Source: DASRFR01 sp035651455 (GTDB taxonomy: Bacteria > Acidobacteriota > Terriglobia > Terriglobales > Acidobacteriaceae). Taken from it: a DNA stretch of 64,000 nucleotides. The translations under genes were made by a program, and so were the position numbers. Of this stretch, positions 22,724-32,849 are shown piece by piece. The stretch spans positions 62,001 through 126,000 of the forward strand of contig DASRFR010000038.1 of assembly GCA_035651455.1 (NCBI GenBank), given 5' to 3'. The notes below the pieces were generated by a model that saw nothing but the letters and a program-made list of their open reading frames with translations, was not told where the DNA came from and did not search any database. Positions within the stretch are counted from its first letter, which is position 1, and the number at the start of each line of letters is the position of its first letter.

Positions 22724-23845
22724 ATGTCTTCCCAGCTGGTTTTTGCCGGGGCGGCCTTTGGCCGCCATTTTGTTTTTGGACCGCATGATGGCGATCTCGT
22801 GCCGCTCGCGGCAGCCTCGCCGTGCCCCATACCGTCTTTGCCGACCCCCGCCTGGCCAAGGCCGGTGCTTCCTGTACCGGATCCGGCGCCACCGCCAGGC
22901 CCAGCCCCTTCTGCTCTCACGCCTTTTGTGGACCGCCTGCGGGGAACTCCACGGCTGGCGGGAATCACGCCCGCGGCGCGATTGGAGATTCGTCCGGCTC
23001 CCGCGATGATTCCCAGCGGTATTGCGGCAATCGATTCGCTTACTGGTGGCCTGCCGCGCAGCTGTCTCAGCGAAATTTGCGGGCCGGCTTCTTCGGGACG
23101 CAGCAGCGTGCTGCTTGCCGCGCTTGCTGCAGCTACCCGACGCCAGGAAATATGTGCGCTGGTAGACACCACGGATTCGCTGGCCATTGAATCGGTCGCG
23201 GCGGCGGGTCTCGATCTGCAAAATTTTCTCTGGATACGCTGCGCGGCGGAAGCCATCGCCAATGAGGGTGAAGCATCTCGCCCGGCAGTGCCGGTTCGTC
23301 GTGAAAAATTATCGAATAGCCCAAAGGGAAAGCGTTTCAATCCCGTTCACGCAAATTTTGCGCAGGCGGTCGAGCAGGCGCTGCGCATTACCGACTTGCT
23401 GCTGCAGAGCGGCGGCTTTGGATTTATTGCGATCGATGTTGGCGATGTGCCCATAAAGATTGCGCGCCGCATCCCTCTGACGTCCTGGTTTCGTTTTCGC
23501 CGGTCCGTCGAGAACACCGATACGGTGTTGCTGGTGATCGCGCAACAGTCGTGCGCGCAAACGTGTGCCTCGCTGGTGCTGAGGTTGCACGCGGAAGGTG
23601 TGGTGGTGGATTCGGCATCCGGCAAAGCGGTTTCTGCAGCCCGGCTTTCCCCTTGCAACACAAGAGCGACGAGCGCTGGAACGGCTTTCATCCAAAGCAC
23701 ACTTGCGGAGAGCACCTTTCCTCCCGCGCATGCGCAGGTTCTCGAAGCACTGCGCGTGCAAGTGGAGTTGCTGCGCTCCCGTTTGCCGCGCAAGGCGCCA
23801 CAATCCGTAGGTGAATTTGAAATGAAGACGAGATGGGCAGGTTGA
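22724..23845 (+). CDS. imuA: ImuA (RecA-like SOS mutagenesis protein)
   Basis: 373 residues. The RecA-like core is IPSGIAAIDSLTGGLPRSCLSEI, then GPASSGRSSVLLAAL in the Walker A position (compared with GPxxSGKT, with R in place of K), CALVDTTDSLAIESV, and a Walker B-like GGFGFIAIDVGDV. ImuA proteins assist the polymerase-like ImuB in the DnaE2 mutasome. It starts the imuA-imuB-dnaE2 cassette and is followed by imuB after 120 bp. Expression under LexA is known for the family but no box was read here. The gene starts 540 bp from the right end of the element. Confidence 0.85.
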   Translation: MSSQLVFAGAAFGRHFVFGPHDGDLVPLAAASPCPIPSLPTPAWPRPVLPVPDPAPPPGPAPSALTPFVDRLRGTPRLAGITPAARLEIRPAPAMIPSGIAAIDSLTGGLPRSCLSEICGPASSGRSSVLLAALAAATRRQEICALVDTTDSLAIESVAAAGLDLQNFLWIRCAAEAIANEGEASRPAVPVRREKLSNSPKGKRFNPVHANFAQAVEQALRITDLLLQSGGFGFIAIDVGDVPIKIARRIPLTSWFRFRRSVENTDTVLLVIAQQSCAQTCASLVLRLHAEGVVVDSASGKAVSAARLSPCNTRATSAGTAFIQSTLAESTFPPAHAQVLEALRVQVELLRSRLPRKAPQSVGEFEMKTRWAG

Positions 23846-23965
23846 AAGCATGCACGAATTTGCGAAATCGAAAAGTAGCTTAATCGTGAGCCGTAGAAGC
23901 CGAGCGCACATTGTGAATTGCGAATTCGGCATTTGAGTATTCGAAAAATTGAATTGTGATGCGCC

Positions 23966-25582
23966 ATGCCATTCGCGTGCATTTATGTTCCTGATTTTCC
24001 GGCGGAGGCGATCCTGCGAAGCGAGCCAGGGTTGCGCGCGAACGCCCTCGCCGTACTCGAAGGCAAGCCTCCGCTGGAGAGAATTTTTGCGCTGAACGAA
24101 AAAGCGCGTCTCGCGGACATTGACTTGGGCATGACAAAAAATCAAGTGGAGGCCTGCACTGGCCTGGTGCTGCGCTCGCGTTCGCTTGTGCAAGAGACAT
24201 CGGCGCACGCTGCGCTGCTGGACTGTGCGCAGTCGTTTTCTCCCGTCGTGGAAAATACGGCATGCGATACGGTGCTCCTCGACTTAGCGGGACTGGAGTC
24301 TTTGTTCGGGCAGCCGGCGAAGATAGCGCGCGATCTGGCTCGCCGCGCCTCTGATCTTGGCATGGAAGCGAATGTGGCAGTCGCCTCCAATCCGGATGCC
24401 GCCCTGATCGCAGCCCGCGGATTTCCCGGCGTGACGGTGATCGCTCCCGGCAAGGAGGCGGAGCGCCTTGGGCAGCTTTCGCTGGAAGTCCTGTTTGGCG
24501 GCTTTCCCGGCTCGGAAGAAGAAAAGCAAGGGCAGGAGTTGCTCGACACACTGGAGCGCTGGGGAGTACGCAATCTGCGGGCGCTCGCAGCGCTGCCGGA
24601 AATCCCATTGGCCGAGCGCCTCGGGCAGAGAGGTCTTCATCTGCAGAAACTGGCGCGCGGGAACCTGAAACGCACGCTGGTTGTGGTTGATCCTGTTTTG
24701 AGCTTTGAAGAAGCCGCGGAACTGGAATATCCACTCCTGCTGCTTGAGCCCCTGGCATTGTTGCTGCAACACATGCTTGAGCAGTTGTGCGCGCGCTTGG
24801 GATCTCGAGCGCTGGCTACGCAGAAACTACAACTCAAGCTGGACCTGGAGAATGGCTGCATCGCCGATGAGGCCACCGAGCCGGCCAACGCAAACTCACA
24901 AAAGCAGGAAGCCGGCCATCCGCGCACGTCTTCTTTTACCCGCACTCTGCAGCTGCCGGTACCGATGTTGGATGCCAAGGTGTTTCTTAAGCTTCTGCAG
25001 CTTGATTTGAGCGCGCATCCGCCGGGCGCGCCTATTGTGAAGGTGCATCTCTCGGCGGAACCGGCATGCGCACGGCACACACAATCGGGATTGTTTCAGC
25101 CGGTCGCGCCCGAACCAGAAAAGCTGGAGCTCACACTGGCGCGCATTTCCGGCCTGGTGGGAGAAGGCAGGGCCGGTTCCATCGAACTCCTTGACACGCA
25201 TCGACCGGAAGCTTTCCGCATGCAGCATTTCTCGCCCGGGGCGCGGCAAAATCAAAAAGCCAGCAAAGAACAATGTGAGGACCAGGCGGGAAATGGAGCT
25301 CCGCTGACGGCGCTGCGCATTTTCCGGCCGCCGCTGGGCGCAATGGTAAAGCTGCGCGACGGCAAGCCGGCACATGTGGTTTGTGAACGCCGCCAGGAAG
25401 TGCAGGGCGAAATCGTCTGGCTAGCAGGCCCATGGCGCTCCTCCGGCGACTGGTGGCAGCAGGATGGTTGGGCGCGCGAAGAATGGGACATCGCCTTGCC
25501 TGCAGAAACCGGCATGGCTCTTTACCGGTTGACCCGCGACCTGTTCAGGGGACGATGGTTTGTAGAAGGAACGTATGACTGA
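23966..25582 (+). CDS. imuB: ImuB (Y-family polymerase-like protein)
   Basis: 538 residues. The Y-family fold begins MPFACIYVPDFPAEAIL, in which the usual catalytic 'D-x-D' in the first strand is replaced, as in ImuB. DTVLLDLAGLESLFG and ASNPDAALIAARG belong to the palm and the GVRNLRALAALPEIPLAERLG part to the HhH region. ImuB lacks polymerase activity and links DnaE2 to the clamp. The C-terminal WWQQDGWAREEWDIAL and RDLFRGRWFVEGTYD are typical. The three genes form an operon; imuB is 57 bp from dnaE2. Confidence 0.9.
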   Translation: MPFACIYVPDFPAEAILRSEPGLRANALAVLEGKPPLERIFALNEKARLADIDLGMTKNQVEACTGLVLRSRSLVQETSAHAALLDCAQSFSPVVENTACDTVLLDLAGLESLFGQPAKIARDLARRASDLGMEANVAVASNPDAALIAARGFPGVTVIAPGKEAERLGQLSLEVLFGGFPGSEEEKQGQELLDTLERWGVRNLRALAALPEIPLAERLGQRGLHLQKLARGNLKRTLVVVDPVLSFEEAAELEYPLLLLEPLALLLQHMLEQLCARLGSRALATQKLQLKLDLENGCIADEATEPANANSQKQEAGHPRTSSFTRTLQLPVPMLDAKVFLKLLQLDLSAHPPGAPIVKVHLSAEPACARHTQSGLFQPVAPEPEKLELTLARISGLVGEGRAGSIELLDTHRPEAFRMQHFSPGARQNQKASKEQCEDQAGNGAPLTALRIFRPPLGAMVKLRDGKPAHVVCERRQEVQGEIVWLAGPWRSSGDWWQQDGWAREEWDIALPAETGMALYRLTRDLFRGRWFVEGTYD

Positions 25583-25639
25583 AAAGGAATTGAGAATAGC
25601 AGGTTGAAAATTCGAAATTGCAATTCATGAAGATGGGCA

Positions 25640-28600
25640 ATGTACATTGAGCTGCACGCGCGTTCCGCTTTCAGTTTTCTGGAAGGCACCTCCTTGCCTG
25701 AGGACCTGGTGGACGCCTGCGCCGCTTTGCAGATGCCGGCGATGGCGGTGCTCGATCGCGACGGCGTGTACGGGGCGCCTCGCTTCCATATGGCCGCAGT
25801 GAAAGCCGGCATTCAGGCACATATTGGCGCGGAAATCCATTGCTCTCCCTTTAATCATTCCATTTTGAAGGCTGTCCCTTCGTCGCGAGATCAGAAACAT
25901 GTTTATGCAAGGCGAAGACAGAAAAAAGCGGAGGACACAAAAAACAGAAAGCCCTCTGGGCCTGCGTTTCTGCGCGATGAGTTTCGCATTCCGCTGCTGG
26001 CAGCGAATCGCGACGGGTATCAGAATCTATGTCGTCTCATTACCAAGATGAAGCTGCGGGCCGCGAAGGAGGAGGGATCGGTCTGTGAGAGCGAACTCGA
26101 AGAACATGCCGCGGGTTTGATCTGCCTGACCGGTGGCAATGACGGCCCGCTGGCTGCCGCGTATGCCCGCGGAGGCACCCAGGAAGCGTTTCGCTCGGTA
26201 CTGCGGCTGGTCGAGATCTTCGGACGTGCCAATGTGTATGTAGAACTGCAACGTCATTTTCATCGCGAGGAGGAGGTGCGAAATCGCGTCGCGGTGGAAA
26301 TTGCGCGCGCTCTCGATCTGCCATTGCTGGCGACCAACGGAGTATCGTACGCAACTCCGCGGGAACGCGAGTTGTGCGACGTGTTTACCGCGTTGCGCAA
26401 TCATGAAAGCTTGGCTACCGCAGGCCGCCTGCTGGCGCAAAACTCCGAGCGTCACCTGAAAACTGCGGAGCAAATGCAGGAGCTCTTTGCCGACCTGCCC
26501 GAAGCGATTAGCCACACCAAAGAACTTTCGGCGCGGCTCCAGTTCAAGCTGGATGATCTGGGTTACGAGTTTCCCAAGTACCCGGTGCCGGAAGGCGAGA
26601 CCATGATGTCATTCCTGCGGGAGCGGACGCGGGAAGGTTTTCAGCGGCGCTATGGCCGTGCCGACCATGATCTGAAATCGCGCGCGCGGCGGCAGATTGA
26701 GCGGGAACTCGCGTTGATCGAAAAACTCGACCTCTCCGGCTACTTCCTCATTGTGTGGGACATTGTGCGCTTCTGCCGCGAGCAGAACATTCTGGCCCAG
26801 GGCCGTGGTTCCGCCGCCAACAGCGCCGTGTGTTATTCGCTCGGTATTACTGCCGTCGATCCGGTGGGCATGGACCTGCTCTTCGAGCGATTTTTATCGG
26901 AAGAACGCGGCGAGTGGCCGGACATCGATATTGACCTGCCCAGCGGTGATCAGCGCGAACGCGCCATCCAGTACGTGTACCAGCGCTACGGGGACCGCGG
27001 TGCGGCCATGACTGCCAACGTCATCACCTATAGAAACCGCATGGCGGCCCGGGAAATGGGCAAGGCGCTGGGCTTCGATCCGGAAACGCTCGATCGAATT
27101 TCCGCCGCGGTCGCCACGTTCGAGTTCAAAGACGCCCAGGATGCGCTCGACCGTCGCTTTCAGGATGCCGGTCTCGATCTGCGTCACCCGCGACTGCGCA
27201 AATATTTTGAACTCTGCATGGCGACGCTGGACCTTCCACGGCACCTTGGACAACACTCAGGCGGCATGGTGATTTGCCAGGGACAACTTGACTCGGTGGT
27301 TCCGCTGGAACCTGCGTCCATGCCGGGCCGCGTGGTCGTGCAATGGGATAAGGAAGACTGCTCGGATATGAAAATCATTAAGGTCGACTTGTTGGGATTG
27401 GGCATGATAGCAGTGCTCGAAGACAGCATTCGCCTTATCCGCGAGGACTACAAGGAAGAGGTCGACCTTGCGCATCTGCCGCAGGACGATCCCGCGGTTT
27501 ACTTCACGCTGCAGAAGGCTGACACGGTGGGCATGTTCCAGATTGAAAGCCGGGCGCAGATGTCGTGCCTGCCGCGCCTCCGTCCACAACATTTCTACGA
27601 CATTGTGGTGCAGGTAGCCATCATTCGCCCGGGCCCAATTGTTGGGCAAATGGTGAATCCGTTTTTAAAACGCCGCCAGGGGCGAGAAGAGGTTGTGTAT
27701 CCGCATCCTTCACTTGAGCCTGTGCTGGAACGCACCCTCGGCGTGCCTCTTTTCCAGGAACAGTTACTGCGCATGGCCATGGTGGTTGCGAATTTTACCG
27801 GGGGCGAAGCCGAGGAACTGCGCCGCGCGATGGGGTTCAAGCGCTCGGAAAAACGCATGCGAGAGATCGAGACCAAGCTGCGGGCGGGCATGCGCAAGAA
27901 CGGAATCTCGCCGGAAGCCGAGGAGCAGATTGTGCTTTCGATCACCTCATTCGCGCTCTATGGCTTTCCTGAATCTCATGCCGCCAGCTTCGCGCTGATC
28001 GCGTATGCCAGCGCTTATCTGAAGTGCCACTACCTTGCGGCATTCACGGCTGCGCTGCTGAATAACCAGCCCATGGGCTTTTATCATCCCTCCACGATTG
28101 TGAAAGACGCGCAGCGGCATGGCCTCAAAGTGTTGCCGATCGACGTGACAAAATCGGAGTGGAACTGCACGCTGGAGCGCTCGGATGGCAGTGCCCAGGA
28201 CTCAGCTCAGAGCTGCCAGCCATCCGCTCTCGGTGACCAGGATGCAACCGGGCTCAGTCACGATGAACGAGCTAACAGTCTCGCGCTTCGTCTCGGCCTG
28301 CGCTACGTGCGTGGATTGCATGAAGAGGCTGGCAAGGCATTGCTGCGCGAGAGAAATAGAGCTCCTTTTATTTCCACGCATGATCTCGCGCGTCGTGTTC
28401 CCGAACTGCGCAAGGACGAACTCACGACGCTTGCTGCCATTGGGGCATTAAATTCGATCAACGACCCAGCCGAGAGTCACCCAGGCAGAGCGGAGCAGGT
28501 ATCCGGCCATGATTCTTTGTTCGAGCCGCGCTCAATCCACCATCACCCATCAAGCATTCATGCTTTTCCGAACTTCCACCGTCGCGATGCTTTGTGGGAG

Positions 28601-29095
28601 GTGGAGCGCGCGGTGCGTTTCTCCGGACCTCTGCTCGAACAAGCTGCCGAAGTGGACTCCCGTTCTCCGCTGGCGCTCATGACACATGAAGAGCGACTGG
28701 TTGCCGATTTTCGTGGAACCGGCCTCACGGTTGGACCTCATCCCATGGCATATCGGCGCGCCGAGATGAATAAGCTGGGAATTCGCCGTGCTTGCGATCT
28801 GGCCGCCATCCCCAATGGGAAGCTGGTTCGGATTGGGGGTTGCGTCATTGCACGCCAGCGCCCGGGAACTGCGCGCGGCTTTGTGTTCCTGAGCATTGAG
28901 GATGAGACAGGCATTGCAAATGCGATCATTACCCCGGATTTGCTGCAGGAGAATCGCATCCTGGTGATCTCGGAGAGGTTCCTGCTGGTGGAAGGCACGC
29001 TGCAGAATCAGGACAATGTAATTTCCGTTAAAGCTGACCGGGTATCGGCACTTGCAGTCACATCTGCCGAAACCTCGTCACACGATTTTCATTGA
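25640..29095 (+). CDS. dnaE2: Error-prone DNA polymerase DnaE2
   Basis: 1151 residues, a C-family polymerase. The PHP domain is at the start (YIELHARSAFSFLEGTSLPE); the palm acidic motifs are DIDIDLPSGDQRE (around 430) and GMFQIESRAQMSCLPRLRP (around 640); it ends with an OB-like domain. DnaE2 is distinguished from DnaE1 by the shorter C-terminus and by its neighbours. It performs mutagenic lesion bypass with ImuA/ImuB. The PHP region has a lysine/arginine-rich insertion (about residues 75-115). Confidence 0.93.
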   Translation: MYIELHARSAFSFLEGTSLPEDLVDACAALQMPAMAVLDRDGVYGAPRFHMAAVKAGIQAHIGAEIHCSPFNHSILKAVPSSRDQKHVYARRRQKKAEDTKNRKPSGPAFLRDEFRIPLLAANRDGYQNLCRLITKMKLRAAKEEGSVCESELEEHAAGLICLTGGNDGPLAAAYARGGTQEAFRSVLRLVEIFGRANVYVELQRHFHREEEVRNRVAVEIARALDLPLLATNGVSYATPRERELCDVFTALRNHESLATAGRLLAQNSERHLKTAEQMQELFADLPEAISHTKELSARLQFKLDDLGYEFPKYPVPEGETMMSFLRERTREGFQRRYGRADHDLKSRARRQIERELALIEKLDLSGYFLIVWDIVRFCREQNILAQGRGSAANSAVCYSLGITAVDPVGMDLLFERFLSEERGEWPDIDIDLPSGDQRERAIQYVYQRYGDRGAAMTANVITYRNRMAAREMGKALGFDPETLDRISAAVATFEFKDAQDALDRRFQDAGLDLRHPRLRKYFELCMATLDLPRHLGQHSGGMVICQGQLDSVVPLEPASMPGRVVVQWDKEDCSDMKIIKVDLLGLGMIAVLEDSIRLIREDYKEEVDLAHLPQDDPAVYFTLQKADTVGMFQIESRAQMSCLPRLRPQHFYDIVVQVAIIRPGPIVGQMVNPFLKRRQGREEVVYPHPSLEPVLERTLGVPLFQEQLLRMAMVVANFTGGEAEELRRAMGFKRSEKRMREIETKLRAGMRKNGISPEAEEQIVLSITSFALYGFPESHAASFALIAYASAYLKCHYLAAFTAALLNNQPMGFYHPSTIVKDAQRHGLKVLPIDVTKSEWNCTLERSDGSAQDSAQSCQPSALGDQDATGLSHDERANSLALRLGLRYVRGLHEEAGKALLRERNRAPFISTHDLARRVPELRKDELTTLAAIGALNSINDPAESHPGRAEQVSGHDSLFEPRSIHHHPSSIHAFPNFHRRDALWEVERAVRFSGPLLEQAAEVDSRSPLALMTHEERLVADFRGTGLTVGPHPMAYRRAEMNKLGIRRACDLAAIPNGKLVRIGGCVIARQRPGTARGFVFLSIEDETGIANAIITPDLLQENRILVISERFLLVEGTLQNQDNVISVKADRVSALAVTSAETSSHDFH

Positions 29096-29329
29096 GTTGC
29101 AACTGGCGAGCAGATTTTTGTAGTCACTTCATTGTGAATAGCAACAAAGCAATCATTTCTAATGCTTTTGATTCAAAAATTTTATGCAGCATTCACACAC
29201 AATCCACAGATTTGCAGTTTATAGTAGTAAACACAGTCACAAATAATGCCCCGGAACTCCTAACTGCGGGTATGAGTGTGAGTGGCTGATTATATAGGTA
29301 CTGTTTACTAATTTGTAAGGAGTTGCGGT

Positions 29330-29605
29330 ATGGCAAAAGTTAGAACTCCGCGCAGCAACGGCCGCGCGAAGCAGACCCCCAGCGAAGTTCAATTTGAATC
29401 CACCTCTTCTGGAGCGGCAGCGGCTGTCGCGCCCGCGCTTGAAGCCAAGCGCAACGTGATCCCCATCAACATCGAGGAAGAAATCCGGCGTCGTGCCTAT
29501 GAGCTCTACCAGGAGCGGGGATACGCGGATGGGCACGCGAGCGACGATTGGGTTCGGGCGGAGCGTGAAGTTCTTGCCCGTTACGGCGAGCAGCAAAGCG
29601 CATAA
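29330..29605 (+). CDS. DUF2934-family protein
   Basis: 91 residues. NIEEEIRRRAYELYQERG and GHASDDWVRAEREVL are the DUF2934 signature; the N-terminal 45 residues are low-complexity and basic. Function unknown, frequent in Acidobacteria and Proteobacteria. An AAGGAG SD precedes the ATG. The preceding AT-rich stretch (29150-29320) is a likely promoter region. Confidence 0.85.
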   Translation: MAKVRTPRSNGRAKQTPSEVQFESTSSGAAAAVAPALEAKRNVIPINIEEEIRRRAYELYQERGYADGHASDDWVRAEREVLARYGEQQSA

Positions 29606-30020
29606 GCGCGGCCGCTAAATACGCGGGACGGCTTTGGGCCCATGCTATCCATGGGCCTTAGCCTCTTTTCCTACCCCGTTCCAGCGCAATGAGGTATGTC
29701 AGCGGATGCTTGGTCCCTGTGCCGCCGCTTGCATGGGTGGAGTCGGGTTTTCCTCAGCTTAGCGCCCCTGTACAGATATCTGGCATCTAGTATCGGACGC
29801 ACCAGCACGCACAGATTTTTGGACGCGTCCAACAAACGTTGCGTGATCTGGGCGTTGCTCAGGCCCTCGTCCTGACTCTCCATGCCCGGTCACCGCGTTT
29901 CTCCGACCCCCCTGATTCCAAGCGGATGGCGGGTTTGAGGAATCCGCGCAGCGTCCCTTTCTTTCTGGCGATTCAGTTGCTAGTCTAGATCCATTCTGAA
30001 ACAATGCATGTTGGTCCCCC
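29606..30020. other. Intergenic region with terminator
   Basis: 415 bp between the DUF2934 gene and ccmF. It holds the terminator at 29637-29668 and no supported gene. The remainder carries no obvious repeats. Confidence 0.4.
29637..29668 (+). terminator. Rho-independent terminator of the DUF2934 gene
   Basis: Perfect stem GGCCCATG/CATGGGCC (29637-29644, 29650-29657) with a 5-nt loop, followed by TTAGCCTCTTTT. It lies 31 bp after the DUF2934 stop. Confidence 0.6.
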
Positions 30021-32057
30021 ATGGCGCAAATAGGTAGTTTTGCACTTCTTTTCGCCCTAGCGCTTAGTCTGTATTCGTTTGGCGCCGGTGCGCTGGCGCT
30101 GGCAAGTCCCGGACCTGGCTCCGAACGATTGGGTGAGACCGCTCGTCGTGCTGGCATCGCCGTCTTTGCCGCGGTATTCCTAGCGGCCTCTGTTCTGGTT
30201 GCAGCAGCCTTTCATGACGACTTCTGGATCGCCTACATTTTTCACCACAGTAACCGAGATCTGCCCGGTCCATATAAGTTTGCAACTCTCTGGTCGGGAC
30301 AAGAGGGCTCTCTTGTCTTCTGGTCGCTATTGCTGGCGACTTACGGGTTAGTCCTGCGGCTGCGACATAAAACCGACCAACGCCTTTTTGCTTACGCATC
30401 GGTGGTGATCGCCGCGGTCCAGATCTTTTTCTTGTTGTTGTTGAATTTTGCGGCCCACCCATTCGCGGTGATGGCCGGATCACCCGCGCAGGATGGCAAT
30501 GGCTTGAACCCATTGCTGCAGTATCCCGAGATGGTGATCCATCCTCCGATGCTGTACCTGGGTTACGTGGGATTTACCGTCCCATTCGCCTTCGGCATGG
30601 CGGCGCTCATCATGAGGTACCCGGGCGAGAAGTGGATTCACATCACCCGCCACTGGACGATGATCACGTGGGGTTTCCTCACAGTTGGAATTTTCCTGGG
30701 CGCGCACTGGGCATACTCGGTCCTGGGTTGGGGTGGATATTGGGGCTGGGATCCGGTGGAAAATGCTTCCCTGATGCCGTGGCTCACGGGGACGGCATTC
30801 CTGCACTCAGTGATGATGCAGGAGAAGCGCGGGATGCTGAAGATCTGGAACATGTGGCTGGTCTTCATCACCTTCTGGCTCGCCATACTGGGCACCTTCC
30901 TCACGCGCAGCGGCATCATCAGTTCTGTCCACGCGTTTGCGCAGTCGTCGATTGGCGAGTGGTTTGCCTGGTTTCTGGCGCTGAGCTTCGCAACCTTCAC
31001 CTTCTTCTTCGTCAAGAACAAGTCTCACTTGAAGAGCGAGCACAAACTGGAGTCGCTGGTATCGCGGGAATCCAGTTTCCTGTTTAACAATCTCCTTTTC
31101 GTGCTGGCCTGCTTCACCGTGCTGTGGGGGACGTGGTTCCCGAAGATCTCGGAGTGGGTGCAGAACACGAAGGTCACGGTGGGCGCTCCTTTCTATAACA
31201 GCGTCGCGATACCGGTCGCCCTCCTCCTGCTGTTGCTGACGGCCGTGGGACCGCTCCTGGCATGGCGCAAGACATCCCTGGAAAGCCTGAAGCGCAATTT
31301 TCTATGGCCTAGCATCGGGGCGCTGATCGTCGGCATGTTGATGATGATTTTTGGCGTCAGGCCGTGGAAGGACGTCGCTTACTTTTACTCCCTGATGGCC
31401 GCGATGCTTGCAGTGCTTGTGGCGCTTACCGTGATTTCAGAGTTTGTGCGAGGAGGCCGCGTGATTGCGCGCCACACCGGCCAGAATCTGTTCGCCTCGA
31501 TGGTGCACCTGTGGCACAGGAACACTCGCCGCTACGGTGGGTACATCGTGCACTTCGGGGTGGCCATGGTGGTCATCGGCATTCTCGGCACTCCTTTCAA
31601 TAAGGATGCAGAGAAGGAGATGGGTTTCGGGGACAAGATTGATATTGGCCCTTACACGCTCGTATGCCAGTCTTACACGCAAGACGACAATCCGAACTAC
31701 TCGAACGAGTGGGCCATCATTAACGTTTTCCGGGGGGGCAGGCAGATTACGACTTTGTATCCGGAGCGGCGATTCTACAAGGCCAGCCAGCAAACCCAGA
31801 CTGTACCCCGAATCTACCCCTCGATTAAAGAAGACTTGTTCCTGGTCAGCGATCTGTACCTGGTCTACGAGGGCATAAATCAGGATACAGGCCGGCCCAT
31901 CATCAAGGCGCACTTGAATCCGTTGGTCCCCTGGATCTGGACGGGATTGCTGGTGATCGTGTTCGGAACCATCGTTTGCCTGGTGCCGAATGCCGCCGCG
32001 ATCCGCGTGACAGCGCCCGCGCGAGTGCAAGCGGCTCCGGTGGGAGCGGGTGACTGA
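30021..32057 (+). CDS. ccmF: Cytochrome c maturation heme lyase CcmF
   Basis: 678 residues, many membrane spans. Heme-handling signatures of the CcmF/CcsA family: the tryptophan-rich loop WGGYWGWDPVENASLMPWL (about residues 235-255), LVFWSLLLATYG, MLKIWNMWLVFITFWLAILGTF and the conserved histidines. It attaches heme to apocytochrome c in the periplasm-facing side of the membrane. The next genes (ccmH-like, ccmI-like) are part of the same pathway and overlap or adjoin it, so this is one operon. Confidence 0.92.
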   Translation: MAQIGSFALLFALALSLYSFGAGALALASPGPGSERLGETARRAGIAVFAAVFLAASVLVAAAFHDDFWIAYIFHHSNRDLPGPYKFATLWSGQEGSLVFWSLLLATYGLVLRLRHKTDQRLFAYASVVIAAVQIFFLLLLNFAAHPFAVMAGSPAQDGNGLNPLLQYPEMVIHPPMLYLGYVGFTVPFAFGMAALIMRYPGEKWIHITRHWTMITWGFLTVGIFLGAHWAYSVLGWGGYWGWDPVENASLMPWLTGTAFLHSVMMQEKRGMLKIWNMWLVFITFWLAILGTFLTRSGIISSVHAFAQSSIGEWFAWFLALSFATFTFFFVKNKSHLKSEHKLESLVSRESSFLFNNLLFVLACFTVLWGTWFPKISEWVQNTKVTVGAPFYNSVAIPVALLLLLLTAVGPLLAWRKTSLESLKRNFLWPSIGALIVGMLMMIFGVRPWKDVAYFYSLMAAMLAVLVALTVISEFVRGGRVIARHTGQNLFASMVHLWHRNTRRYGGYIVHFGVAMVVIGILGTPFNKDAEKEMGFGDKIDIGPYTLVCQSYTQDDNPNYSNEWAIINVFRGGRQITTLYPERRFYKASQQTQTVPRIYPSIKEDLFLVSDLYLVYEGINQDTGRPIIKAHLNPLVPWIWTGLLVIVFGTIVCLVPNAAAIRVTAPARVQAAPVGAGD

Positions 32058-32058
32058 C

Positions 32059-32547
32059 ATGCGCAGGGGTAACCGTTTCATGTGCCGGGCGGGGCAGGCA
32101 CTGGTGCTCGCCACCGCGGTCCTGGTTTTCCTCGGAGCGGGGGACAACACGGCACGCTTCAACGATCTGGGGCACCACATGATGTGTGTTTGTGGCTGCA
32201 ATCAGATACTGCTGGAATGCAACCACGTAGGTTGCTCGTATTCAGACCGAATGCGCGGCGAGCTCATGGCCGCCCTCGATCGGGGAGACACGGACGACCT
32301 TCTGATGCAGTCGTTCGTGCAGAAATATGGCACGGTGGTGATCGCGGCGCCGACGACCAAGGGCTTCAACCGGGTCGCATGGGTGATGCCGTACTTCGCT
32401 CTAGTATTCGGTATCTCGGTAGTCGTCTACCTGGTCCGGCTGTGGAAGAACCGGCCGGCGCCAGCCCTCGCCGATGGTATTCGCCCTGTGACTGGGGCAG
32501 AACTTGAACGATTTCGCGAGCAGGCGCAAAAGGAGACCGACCTGTGA
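32059..32547 (+). CDS. ccmH: CcmH-type thiol protein
   Basis: 162 residues. An N-terminal membrane signal is followed by MMCVCGCNQILLECNHVGC with the paired cysteines, and a C-terminal transmembrane helix (YFALVFGISVVVYLV). CcmH keeps the apocytochrome heme-binding cysteines reduced. The canonical motif is LRCxxCQ; here the cysteines are in a CVCGC arrangement with CNHVGC following. Start uncertain between GTG 32050 and ATG 32059. Confidence 0.8.
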   Translation: MRRGNRFMCRAGQALVLATAVLVFLGAGDNTARFNDLGHHMMCVCGCNQILLECNHVGCSYSDRMRGELMAALDRGDTDDLLMQSFVQKYGTVVIAAPTTKGFNRVAWVMPYFALVFGISVVVYLVRLWKNRPAPALADGIRPVTGAELERFREQAQKETDL

Positions 32548-32849
32548 TCGCTGCTCTCTGTGGCCTGTTTACGCTAGGCGCGCTTTTCTACATTTTTTAT
32601 CCGCCGCAGGACCTTTACATCGGACCGGAGAAGACTCGCCTGGGCTACCTTCGCGAGCGCAAGGAAGTAGTTTACGAGAACCTCCGGGACCTGAATTTCG
32701 AATACAACGCGGGCAAGGTTCCCGATCAGGATTACTCGTCGCTGAAAACGTCGCTGGAAGAAGAAGCGGCAGCCATTCTTGCGGAAATCGCTCGTCTGGA
32801 GCAACCGCCCAACGTCGCAGACCGGCAGATCAAAGGAGCACGAATTTGA
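32544..32849 (+). CDS. CcmI-like small membrane protein
   Basis: 101 residues. One N-terminal transmembrane helix and a helical tail with NLRDLNFEYNAGKVPDQDYSS and LKTSLEEEAAAILAEIARLE, as in the N-terminal part of CcmI. Starts with GTG overlapping the ccmH stop and its own stop overlaps the next start. Confidence 0.7.
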   Translation: MIAALCGLFTLGALFYIFYPPQDLYIGPEKTRLGYLRERKEVVYENLRDLNFEYNAGKVPDQDYSSLKTSLEEEAAAILAEIARLEQPPNVADRQIKGARI

